From Anoplopoma fimbria (taxonomy: Eukaryota; Chordata; Actinopteri; Perciformes; Anoplopomatidae), in the NCBI RefSeq assembly GCF_027596085.1, contig NC_072462.1, forward strand, positions 19,227,921-19,291,920: a DNA stretch of 64,000 nucleotides, read 5' to 3'. The position numbers were made by a program, and so were the translations under genes. Every line of letters begins with the position of its first letter. Position 1 is the first letter of the stretch. Below are positions 10,977 through 64,000 of this stretch, piece by piece. The notes beneath the pieces were generated by a model. That model was given only the letters and a program-made list of their open reading frames with translations. It had not been told where the DNA came from and made no database searches.

Positions 10977-12927
10977 ACTGAACTTCCACAAGCATCCTTT
11001 TGCAGCACGCTTACCGCGGAGTTTGTTGAATTTTGTAAAAGAAAGACCAAAAAAAAAAGGAATTTTTGATTGCTGACTTGTGGCTTCTCCTCTTCAAATG
11101 ATGCAGCAGCAGCCAAATCAAAGACTGAACTGAGCTTTAACAGGGTTACAGTGACACAACGTCATCTGCAGTATGTATTATCTGATTTTATTGTACACTT
11201 CTGACTGAATTACTGTATTTCATATGTCTTTTTGTAACTCAATTTATAACCGCAAGCCAGACACACAGCTTGTTTTAATGATCTTGTCTTTCTCTCTGAT
11301 TCTGTTTTGCTGGATTAAACAATAATGATCAGACAAGCTGTTTGCAACTACAGAGCATTGGCTTTTGATGATGACTGTGGAAGATATTTTGACACTTGCA
11401 TGTAAAATAATTTAATAATGTAAATGCACACTGGATTGTAGTTTCTCATATTTATGAGGAAGAGTTGGAAACTTGACGTGCATATTTGTATATAAACAGA
11501 TTGTAAGTGACCAAACAGTTTGTTTGTCGTTCTTCTCTGTGGGATGTGATGGGTCAGGCTGACAAAGAGGAGCAAAAAATATCCACTTCAGACGAGTTTT
11601 TTGAAATATGTGTCTCATTTTATTCTGGAGAATGACAAAGTAATACATTTTTGCTCACCGAGCCCTCAGTAACCTACCAAAACTATGACTTTACTATTAC
11701 TTTTCAACTCTACTTCACAACACTCCATCTTGATTCTTATCTGTCACTTTAAAGTTACAGATGACCCTGCCTGGTCCTGACAGAAAGAGAGTGCTTACCA
11801 AGAGCATAGCAAGCTTTCTTTTGCAAGAGACTATAGGTCAATAACCCCAAACTAAAATGTGTGTGCAGACCTTCCCAGATCCTGTTATGCTTCATTTTAA
11901 AGTTCCTCTCTTGTCATAAATGTTTGTCACAGTATTACAAGACAGATATAATTAATTGTCTCCCGGCTGTATTTTTAAATTAGCTTGTGGTGTTTATTTT
12001 TAGTCGCTTAAATATAGTTACTGACTACTGCTGGTAGTCTACTTACTAACTTAGGCCTTTGTATTTCATTGCATTACATGTCTGTCATTGATGAAAAGTT
12101 TTCACCCATGTCTCCCTTGGGCCATTACGACTACTGCTGGTAGGTGCTGAATATTGACTACATCTTAACTTTTAATTAGTTAAGATGTTGCCATGTTAGC
12201 TCTGTGCAGACATAGCCTTACAAATGTTGAACATGCTGATCGGAGGATAAACTGATTTGTGTGTCCTTGCCCATACAATTGTCAAAGGGTGTCTATTCTT
12301 ATGGACAATTTCATTGGCATGTATACTTTTAATTATAAAGCCACTGACCATCAGAATACGTCAGTCAGTGCACTGTTTAACACAAGCAACTGTTTTAAGT
12401 GTCCCCATTACAATACCTTTGCTGCGTATACACTTTTTGTTTTGTACATATTGTGTTGTCTGTTCTCCAGCTTTCAAATAAAATAAACACGACCCCCAAC
12501 ACCAAAATGATTTATATAAAATCACTATATGAATGCTACAGATTTATGTAAATGAAACTTTCCTAATTAACCTGAATTGTTTGCAGCTGTGCAGGACTTT
12601 ACATGAAAGACGAGGTAAGAACAACTGTAGCACTTTAATTCAGTACTTTGTATCAGTTTACTATCAGTTTGTTTCACAGCTGAGTCGGTTAACTTGGTCA
12701 GCTTGTTTAGCATCGTTCTGGGATCCTGTTACACGATAGTATCAGATTCAGTGTTTACTAAACTCTACCGGAGCAGAGACTTGGAATGACTGATCTGCAA
12801 TCATACAGGTAGCTATAAATATGTACCTGTTATGAGGAACCAAAAGGATATGCCAAAAGGTCGATACTAGCTGTTAGTATCACCCATAAAGCGTGCTCAT
12901 TAGTAACTAACTCCTGCTTTCCTACTA

Positions 12928-13155
12928 TAATAATAATAATAATAATTAAGCCTTTATTAGTCCCACAATGGGGAAATTTTTTCTCTGCATTTAACCCATC
13001 CCGGAGGAGCAGTGGGCTGCAATGAAGCGCCCGGGGAGCAACTTGGGGTTAGGTGTCTTGCTCAAGGACACCTCGGCATGTTGCCGGTAGAGGGGTTTGA
13101 ACCACCAACCTTGTGGTTATGGGACAAGCGCTCTACCTCATGTGCCTCAGCCGCT
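12928..13155 (-). mobile_element. tRNA-derived SINE with Rex1-like tail and (TAA)n end
   Basis: On the minus strand the head reads GAGGCACATGAGGTAGAGCG (box A TGAGGTAGAGCG) and then box B GGTTCAAACCCC. The body passes through CACCTAACCCCAAGTTGC and ends in AAATTTCCCCATTGTGGGAC, TAATAAAGGC and an ATT repeat. The tail resembles the LINE 3' end at 39796, consistent with mobilisation by that LINE. Confidence 0.75.
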
Positions 13156-13249
13156 AATGAACACACTTTGCATGGTTGTTTGTTTTTTTACAGGAGAGCA
13201 AAATAAACTGCAGTACTTTATAAGTTGATGGTATGGTGTTTGTTTAATT

Positions 13250-13560
13250 ATTAAAGAAAAACTCCACTGATTACACATATAATGGTAGGGTTAATTGCCA
13301 TGGGGGGTACTACCTGTCTGTGAAAAGAGTTTGGATCATGTGTGTGGAGGAGCTTTTTATAAAATAACCCTAGTGATGTCATTGTGGGTATTTTGGCTAG
13401 AGAATAAATACTGCAACTTTTAACAGAATATCTGCTTTAGAAACTGGAAAATGTGGGCATTTAAAAAAAAGTGTGTGATATAAAGGTTTCTATTGGTTGC
13501 ATTATGTGGAATGCAGGATCCAGCTCTTTTGGAGCTTGACCCATTCTAGAAACTTAAGTC
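13250..13560. repeat. dispersed teleost repeat
   Basis: The blocks GAGGAGCTTTTTATAAAATA, CCCTAGTGATGTCATTGTGG and GGATCCAGCTCTTTTGGAGC, then TTGACCC, are familiar from fish interspersed repeats. The last block recurs at 49590-49626 inside tnks intron 4 (GGGATCCAGTTTTTTTGGAG, CTTGACCCC), showing that it is dispersed. Confidence 0.5.
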
Positions 13561-15452
13561 CGGAACTGATGTACTATTTTGCAAAATTCTTTAATCCATT
13601 GTTTAACACACAATGGATTAATAGTTAATAGTTAATAACTTAACTTATACAACTTTTGATTTATTTAAAGGGTACCTTTTTGGAAGTGGACACAAGAAGG
13701 ACATCTTTTGCCAACATTCATCCTCACCCCACTTATCTTGGACCATCATTTCAAGAGTCACTCTGTGGGAAAACAATGGACAGTAGCTTGAAACACAAAC
13801 AATTAAAAAAAAAAAATTCTAGAAATCTGCTCAAATGCAGAAGCCGGTGAATGATATTTTTGTTTTGTCTTTTTAGGTGTATCTTTTTAACAAGAAAGTA
13901 AGAAAGAATTTATTTGGACTAATAATTACTATACCTGGCTTACTGACATTATTTCTCCTGCATTCATGAATGTTTCCTTTCTAACTGGCTACTCTGAGTA
14001 ACCACATTTAGAGTGGTTTCTAAATGTCGTATTTCTTAAGTTTTTTCAACACAAGTAATCACATTTTTTGTTTGTATTCTTGTTTTTACATCTGTATCAG
14101 CTGATGCACTCATTATGGCAGTGTCAATGCGGGTTTTAAACTGCTTTTCTGTACTTTACCTTACTTTACCACCTCTTTACCAACTGTGGCATTCAACAGG
14201 TCCTCCAGGGAGAGCTGCATCATGACTTATTGGGGGCCAAATTAACAACAAAAGACTTTCCAGGAGCTATAGAGGGACAATTGTTCACTACAGTGTGGCC
14301 CTGTTTGAGATGTTACGCCAGTTTAAACAGAAGAAGTAATGTTGTTAGACAAGATGAGGAAGAAACTAACCTCCCAGACCGGTCGGGCAACATTGTCTGT
14401 GTATGTATGAAGAGAACACTGAACAGACAGAGAGGCAAAGAAACAAGTGTACAATGTAGCCTCTCTGTGTGTGTGTTTGAATAGCGTCAATAATGACTCC
14501 TGGTCACAGATGATGGAATACATGATAGAATACAATACTAATAATATTTTGGATTCTTTCTTCTGACAAAACATTTAACTTTACCGCTTTGTCATCATGA
14601 TCACAGCTATTTAATCAAATATCTTTTCATGCACCTCTGCAGTGCAATCTGATTTTTCATATTTTTTCATATTGAGAAATTGAACTGAGTCATTTGTAAT
14701 TAGGAAACAGTGCACATTTATTAAACAGTTAGAGAAAATTGATCACCTCAGGATCCAGGTGGCCTGTTGTCCTACAAGGTTTGCCACAATTGTAAAGTGC
14801 ATAAGAACACAGAATTTACATTAGAATTGAGAAAAAAATTACCCAAACAATCTGCTGATGCAAAATAAAGAAAAAGCTTCCTTACAGATGAGGAGTATTT
14901 ACAAATAGAGTTCAGCATCGTTTGCAAAACCTAAGGTTTTCTCTCCATGTTTCACTCTCACAATAATACAGAATTCCACTTTCCCTCCATTTTTTCTAAA
15001 TATATTATTCATCCCATCTTTACCATTACTGCACGGCTTGAATCATACACCTATCATGTATCATAATGATGTTATGTAATGATTAGGCTACCTTTTAGCC
15101 CACAATGAGTCTCATCTGTAGTCGCATTGAACTGCAGCCCTGGCTCTGTCACTCACATTATCTCGCACTTATTCCTTCAAGTAGGCTCAATAGTGAGTTT
15201 ACAGTGATTTCATAATAGTTACGGGGTTTGATATATTGGTACCACTGAAATAGCCTGTTTATATAATATTTCATATGGTCACAAATTAATTAAACTTTAT
15301 GTAATCAGCAGGATCTATGTTTTCACTACAATACTCCAGAACATTATACACAGTTTTCCTAAAGTGGGTTAGATTTGTAATGTTCTAAAGTCATTGAGTA
15401 AACTACCATTGCTTCTTCCTAGAATATTTCCCTTTCTTTGGGTAGTTTTGCT

Positions 15453-15782
15453 CCTGCAGGCAGGGGCGCCGCTAGGGATTTTGGGCCCCATGAAAAGAAT
15501 CTTTACAGGGCCCCCAACACAGCGGCAAAATTTTTTGATGCTATTTTACATACAATTATGCATTTTAATGGTATTTTTGACTATCATTACCATATTTGTG
15601 AAAGAAGAACAGCATGACAGTGAAAAAACATGTGTGATTATATGTTAGTTAATAACTTAGTGTCATTATTTTTTCTGTATTATAATTTCATCATCATTAG
15701 GGGCCTCTCTGGGCCCCCCTCCATCATGGGCCCCTAGAATCCGTCTCCTTTACCCCCCCTTTTCGGCGCCCCTGCCTGCAGG
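15453..15782. mobile_element. hAT-like MITE, 314 bp, with 8-bp target duplications
   Basis: The element spans 15461-15774. It begins CAGGGGCGCCG and ends CGGCGCCCCTG, perfect 11-bp inverted ends of hAT type (CAGGGGCG). It is flanked by identical 8-bp duplications CCTGCAGG at 15453-15460 and 15775-15782. Because the duplication is itself a palindrome, the inverted repeat seems longer than it is. The interior has inverted GGGCCCC-rich blocks and no transposase. It lies just beyond the claudin stop codon. Confidence 0.8.
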
Positions 15783-15816
15783 TGTTGTGTGTGTCCAGAT
15801 GTGGTACACATGTTTC

Positions 15817-16644
15817 TCATAGGTCTGCATCATAGGGTCTGCCACCGTAGGAGGTGTTGGCTGACCGGGCTGCTGGGCTCTTGGCCCGGGGGAAGGACAC
15901 ATCTTCATCCATGGAGTCCTTCGAGTACGGGACGCTGCTGGCGACGCTCCTGGGCCGGTCCAGGCTTGGCACCTCCACTCGTCTCGTCGGCTGCTTCTGA
16001 TTCCTGAACCGGGGCCCAGTGACCTCCTCGATGCGGGTCTCCCCTCTGTTCTTTCCTCCACAGCACCGGCAGATCCCGATGAACATGACGAAGCCACCCA
16101 GGATTTCAAATATCCCTCCGATGTAGCCCAGGATGATGCAGTAACCCACACGCACATCTATGGACGGGGTCACGGTGGAGACCTCCTCCAGGATGTGGGT
16201 GTACCAGGCGATGGGTATGATGGTCATGACTCCTGAGAGGAAGATCAACAGTCCTCCCAGTCCAGCCAAAATCCAGTTAGGCCTGTCTCTCCAGCATCGG
16301 ACCCCCGGGATGGCCACGGCCAGCCCGATCAGAGTCACGATGAGGGAGGCCACCATCAAACCCTGGGCGACCTCGATGATCTGGTTGTTGAAATACTCGG
16401 TGTCCTCCAGGGTGCAATCCGTCCTGGTGTTGGTTGAGGTGGCCCTGCAGATCTCCCAGATGCCCTGCTGGATGAACTCATCTGCCTGGGTATCAGGGAT
16501 GTTGTGGAGGGTCCTCCAGTTTGGGGCCACGGTGGCTGTCAGGTTCAGGATCCAGCCACAGGGAGCCAAAACCATCCCGAAGATCAGGATGCCCGGGGTG
16601 CGTAGAGACAGCCGGATCCACTCCTGCGTTGATCGCCTCGGCAT
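15817..16644 (-). CDS. cldn23: claudin-23, single exon, 275 aa
   Basis: A four-span tight-junction protein of the claudin family; claudins seal or select ion passage between epithelial cells. Membrane spans lie at about residues 19-39, 95-115, 125-146 and 168-191. The first extracellular loop has the family signature W43, G-I-W at 61-63, C66 and C77. Blocks shared with mammalian CLDN23 are GMVLAPCGWILNLT, GVRCWRDRPNWILAGL and IPIAWY, and the long cytoplasmic tail (about 85 residues) with a D-x-D-L end is also typical of claudin-23. The start at 16644 is the only methionine before the first span; it adds about 13 residues over the human N-terminus. Intronless structure fits the family member. 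The 3' flank carries a MITE. In human the gene lies near TNKS, as here. Confidence 0.93.
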   Translation of the reverse strand: MPRRSTQEWIRLSLRTPGILIFGMVLAPCGWILNLTATVAPNWRTLHNIPDTQADEFIQQGIWEICRATSTNTRTDCTLEDTEYFNNQIIEVAQGLMVASLIVTLIGLAVAIPGVRCWRDRPNWILAGLGGLLIFLSGVMTIIPIAWYTHILEEVSTVTPSIDVRVGYCIILGYIGGIFEILGGFVMFIGICRCCGGKNRGETRIEEVTGPRFRNQKQPTRRVEVPSLDRPRSVASSVPYSKDSMDEDVSFPRAKSPAARSANTSYGGRPYDADL

Positions 16645-19600
16645 GGTTGTGTGTGTGTCCTTACTCCACCAAACTCAGTAGGGTGATGTAGAAAGGAGCG
16701 ACTGAGTTCTGACAGCCCAAACAGCTGCTCTTAACAAACAAGTCCGACTGAAACCTGCCAGTGGGCGTGGCTTTAGCCCTGCCAGTCTGCTTCAGTCCCC
16801 ACATAGGACAGGTGATTTCATCTCCACCTGTAAGCAGCAGAGAGAAGAGGGGAGTTTCGGCAAAGCTTTTATCATGCAAATGCACCACAAGCCATAAAGA
16901 ACATGAAAAAGGTGTAGATTTGTGTGCCTGTATCATCAGCCTGTTCCAAAAGTTCAATGTTCTTTATTTATTCCCCTTTGTGAACTCACCCAAATTGAAT
17001 CAGGTCCATAAACTTGTTTTATGTCTGTAAGATTATAGTCCTTAAATCCTAACTAATTAAAAAAAAGGATAGTCATATAACTGACTCAGATGAATCACAA
17101 AGTGTGTCTGTGTATAGTCTGTATAGGCCACGACATAAAAGTTCACCCAATGATTAATAGCAGCGTTGCCACATATTTCTATTGATGAACTACGACATAT
17201 ATGCACTCTTCAGCCTTTTCTCCTCTTTAAGGAACACATAGTTTTTGTCTAAGTTTTGTTCAACAGGAATCCTAACAGTCTATTTAACACAATGGTGATG
17301 GCTGGGATGCAATTAATGAAATAAAACAAGGATGAGACTTTAAATGTTAAATCAAAGACACACACTCAAGACATAAGGCAGCTTTTTTTTGTTTGCAAAA
17401 ATGTAACTTATTTATAGTTGGAAGAACATGTCAGTCTTCATAATAAAATGGAATGTAGCTCTACAGGAAACATCTGACAAAAGCTCAAATACCGTTCTCC
17501 GTCGCTGCGTCTGTCTTGTCGTCCTCTCTCCTACTATTTATTTCTACCTGCATATCCGTCTGTTTCTATTTACCTCTATGTTTACATCGCTTTTTCTCTC
17601 CTTCTGACTACCCCTGCTCTTTTGGAGGTTTCCTCTCAAGTCATTCTGTTATCACCATGAATATGGATTATTCACAAATTCTATTAAAGTCTAATTAGAG
17701 GGTAAAGTTAAAAGGGCCGTGTAAATAATGCTCAAAAGCCAAAACATGAACAGCATCAGTGTGCAAAGATCTGTTTAGGTTGCAGTGAGAGTGTGACTCT
17801 AACACATCCATCCCTGTTATTAACCTGACAATAAAGTGATTAAGCTGCTAATGAATACAACCTGAGAAAAGGAGATGATACGCCCAGAGACTACATTGTT
17901 TCAATTGACCACTTCTCAACTTGAAGTGGTCATCAATATCCCTTTCGATTTTCACTGCAACGTGACACGTTTTGTGATTACCTGCTACGCCTAGAATCAC
18001 CAAAGTAGGCTCTCTTATAACTCTTATTTTGAAAAACTGCCTATATGAATGACAAGTTGAGTACACTGGCAACTGACAACTAACCTTAGTACCAGCTGAG
18101 TTTTTCTTTATCTCTACACGTGTTAAATGAACACGAGCATACACTGACTGCAAAAATTCAAGCTATCAAGTCATGTGTTCTCGAGGGCGTTGGGGTTTGG
18201 GTTTGCTTTGTTTGGTTCTGCAAACTGTTTTTCAGGTCAGGTTTGAGCTTTGACACACAAAGAGCAGTTGAAGGAAGAATGAGAGGTATGTCAACCAACC
18301 GACCAGACTGAACCTCACATACTCATCCCCTGACACAACAGCCCTTATTTATGACTACTACAAGCTGAGTCATAGTTGTAGCAGTTGTCACCGCATGTGA
18401 TCAGCTGTCATATCACTCTTTACTTGCGGCAGACCACATAAAAAAAGAAACTGCAGAGGATCTATTGTGAAACCTTGTATATTTCCATATCTAACTGGCT
18501 GTTTGGTGCTGATACTATCACCCCCACTACTAGTAGTAGTACTATGGTCTAGATGTTTTTAAGGTGCAGAAAATGACAGGTGATGACTTCCGGTGACTAA
18601 CCAGTTAGACCTATTTTGGCTTCAAGCTGAAATTATGACCTTTTAAACACCCTCCGCAGTTGAAACAAAGCTTGAAAAGCTCTTTTTTGAACAGTTTTTC
18701 AGGTTTTTAAGAAGCAAGGAAGAAAAATGTTCTCTTATTCTTATACCTTCTTTTTGGATAACATTTTCCTTAAAATAAATTGTTTTTATGTCATTTTAGA
18801 CCGTTTTGAAAAACTACTCTGTTTTATCTAGATAAATGAAGGAAATGTGTTTTCAAACAGTTTTTAAACTCTTCATATGTGTGTGTTTTAAAAACAGCCC
18901 CCAGGGATTAGAAGATGAGTTATGAATTACAAACCCTGGATGAGTTCCAGCTTCCTTCATGTTTTTATTTCTGAATGTCACCATGATGCATCATATTTTG
19001 TTTTTTTCATGCAATCTACATCTACACTTTCATTTGTTTGCATTGCAGATTTTGTCACAATTAATAATGCATTCACAAGGTGCTATTATTTGTTAAATAT
19101 TTTTGAAATGACTGATACACAATAATAGAGCAAATGAGTTTATTGCAAATCAAAAAGTAGGACCGAACAGTCTATTTAGTTTGTTTTGTTCAGAGTTTAT
19201 GAACAAAATAAATGTTAGATTTTTGTACTTTACTTCCCAATTCTCCTTATTTAGGATGCCTTTGATTCAAACATACTGGTCTAATTATATACATGACCGA
19301 TATCAGTCTATATCTGATGTTCAATTTATAATTTCTCTTGAAAATATATGTTAATTAAGAAATACTTTTCGGAGCGTGTTTCAGCTCAAACCTAGCAAGG
19401 CTATAACATTTTCTTGCAGCCTGTCTGCTGTCATCTGGTGGCCAACTAATACATCTATTAGAATATATTATATATTATACATATCAGTCATTAGTCACAG
19501 TGGTTTTATAGCGAGAAGGTTTCTGGCTCAAATCACAGCCATCGTGTGTCTGGAGTTTTCATCTTGTTTGGGTAGGTTTTCATCTAGGTAAGTGGTGTCT

Positions 19601-20862
19601 TTCTGCAGTACAAAACATGCACCTCAGCTCAAGAAAAGTTGCACATTTAATTGTCAAAATACACAGATTGTATGTTGACCTATACAGTAGTCTGTGATAT
19701 ACGTCTTAGATTTCTCAATGCAAATGCAAATGTGGAGCCTGTGTGGAGCTGAGAAGGACAATAAAGACCAGTTTGTAAAATAACATGACAGAGTGTTGTA
19801 GTCTGAGTCACCTGTCAGTCAACCAAACACATATTTCTTTAAGCTTATTTGGTTAATTAATAAAATAACAAGTTTTTTTTCCTAATACATACACAAGAAA
19901 ACTAGTAAAACCAGCACAATAAGAGCTTTGTAAAATGTTAGTTCTGTAAAAAAAATAACAAGAAAGGTATTGATTTGTATTTTTAAAAAATATGATAACA
20001 TAATGTACTAGTGTAATGCCACATATTGTCTGCACACTGTAGTAAAGTGCGTCATAACTGTTGTGAAATGTTGTGTAAAAAGTTTATTAAAATATCAATA
20101 ATCACACATACAGTTCTATGTTTAATTTTATAGATACTGTACTTATGTAATATGAGAGTATATTCATATATTGTGTTTTAGGTGTTACAGCTCCTGTATT
20201 TTGAAGCTATTACCAACAGTCTCCTCTAGAGGGTAGTATTGTGTCCAGCCAGGCCAGACATCATCCAACTCCTCCACTGCTAAAATAATACCTATTATTA
20301 GTATTACTAAGTGATATTGACTCAAACAAAAGTCCAGTAACTTAATTTATTGTGTCTGCCAATTGTGTGTCCTAAGCAAAATGAATAGTTATTAAATTTG
20401 GTCCATAACTAGCACAATAGAGAAAGTGTAAACTGATTGCCAGCAGATGTAGGCTGCTTAAACACAACTCAAAGAAACATAAAAAAGAAGAATAAATAAA
20501 TAAATAAATAAAGGTAAGCGCGTTTCATTTGTGTAAAAGTTCCTAATATTTTCATTCAGTTCTTCCTTTGAATATGAATAAACATGCCAAATAATTTCAG
20601 TTTATTACCAAAAGTAAAGGGAAAAAAACACATTTTGGAATAAACATTTCACAGAGGAAAAATAAAAAACATAAAATAAGATAAATACATTTGTGTAAAC
20701 GGTCAAGAAACCACCTTTTAAGAAGGTATTGAGTCTGTAGTCCTGCACAAATATATGTTTTTCTTCTGGAATCCCACTAAACCAGACCGGAAGTTGGACT
20801 CTCCTGGACCGGAAGCTGTCATCAGTGTTTTTGTTGCTAGTGGGGACTGTTGTGTTGTGAAA
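16645..20862. other. intergenic region between cldn23 and tnks (head to head)
   Basis: The 4.2-kb interval separates two divergent starts, so it must hold both promoters. It is AT-rich. I see no exon, RNA gene or well-formed repeat in 17000-20700. The last 100 bp before the tnks start are GC-richer (GACCGGAAGTTGGACTCTCC with two CCGGAAG, ETS-type sites near 20787 and 20809), fitting a housekeeping promoter. Confidence 0.5.
20783..20818 (+). promoter_or_regulatory. tandem CCGGAAG (ETS-type) sites upstream of tnks start
   Basis: Two copies of GACCGGAAG, separated by about 20 bp, lie 45-80 bp before the tnks ATG. Such ETS/GABP-type sites are frequent in TATA-less CpG-island promoters. No TATA box is visible. 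Function is inferred. Confidence 0.4.

Positions 20863-64000
<43,138 letters not shown>

Larger units (their letters stand above)
10977..15452. other. intergenic or 3'-UTR interval with repeats
   Basis: Sequence up to about 12500 could be 3' untranslated region of the second receptor end, closing at an AATAAA/AATAAA pair at 12477-12486. Beyond that are a minus-strand SINE (12928-13155), a dispersed repeat (13250-13560) and AT-rich sequence with no exon. A 10-bp perfect stem (TAATCCATTG, loop, CAATGGATTA) lies at 13592-13620. Confidence 0.5.

Noticed and set aside
12928..13155. tRNA gene
   Set aside because: Boxes A and B are present but the sequence continues into a LINE-like tail and (TAA)n, so it is a SINE and not a functional tRNA.
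16160..16681. 173-codon open frame opposite claudin-23
   Set aside because: Antisense shadow of the conserved claudin coding sequence; no domain of its own.
20755..20862. Upstream in-frame ATG for tnks
   Set aside because: It adds 36 residues not found in other tankyrases, across the likely promoter with ETS-type sites; MATPRR at 20863 matches the human start.

Overview
This is a teleost (probably percomorph) nuclear genome window. It has vertebrate-style exons separated by GT/AG introns, very long CA/GT and CT microsatellites, tRNA-derived SINEs, LINE fragments and small DNA transposons. No prokaryotic gene organisation is present. The gene content matches part of the human 8p23.1 neighbourhood (CLDN23 and TNKS), with an LDL-receptor-related gene placed next to it.

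Layout. (1) 189-4533, + strand: the last five coding exons of an LRP-family receptor. They encode the end of a beta-propeller, an EGF module, an LDL-receptor class A module, a Ser-rich stalk, a second EGF module, one membrane span and a short cytoplasmic tail. The 5' part of the gene lies left of the window. (2) 7625-9583, + strand: two further exons with the same plan (stalk, EGF, membrane span, short tail). They are either the 3' end of a tandem relative or alternative 3' exons; a second possible terminal exon lies at 10955. (3) 15817-16644, - strand: an intact single-exon claudin-23. A 314-bp hAT-like MITE with perfect 8-bp target duplications sits 42 bp past its stop codon. (4) 20863 to the right edge, + strand: the first six coding exons of tankyrase 1 (tnks), in introns of 2.2, 1.7, 6.1, 19.0, 2.7 and more than 10.5 kb. 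These exons encode the low-complexity N-terminus and the start of the ankyrin repeats; the rest of the ankyrin region, SAM and PARP domains must lie to the right.

Exon joins were checked by reading phase and all agree within the LRP gene and within tnks. One clear anomaly is a single missing base in the GGT repeat of tnks exon 1, which puts a stop codon between the start and the ankyrin region. Two CpG- and GGA-rich blocks lie directly upstream of tnks exons 4 and 5. The first is open in frame into exon 4 and could be an alternative first exon.

The rest is intronic or intergenic. It holds three tRNA SINEs, several copies of an L2-tail repeat, decayed LINE reverse-transcriptase and ORF1 fragments, a piggyBac-like MITE with TTAA ends, a foldback element and about twenty dinucleotide arrays. 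I found no CRISPR array, operon, prophage or other prokaryote-type system, and no convincing new multi-gene system.
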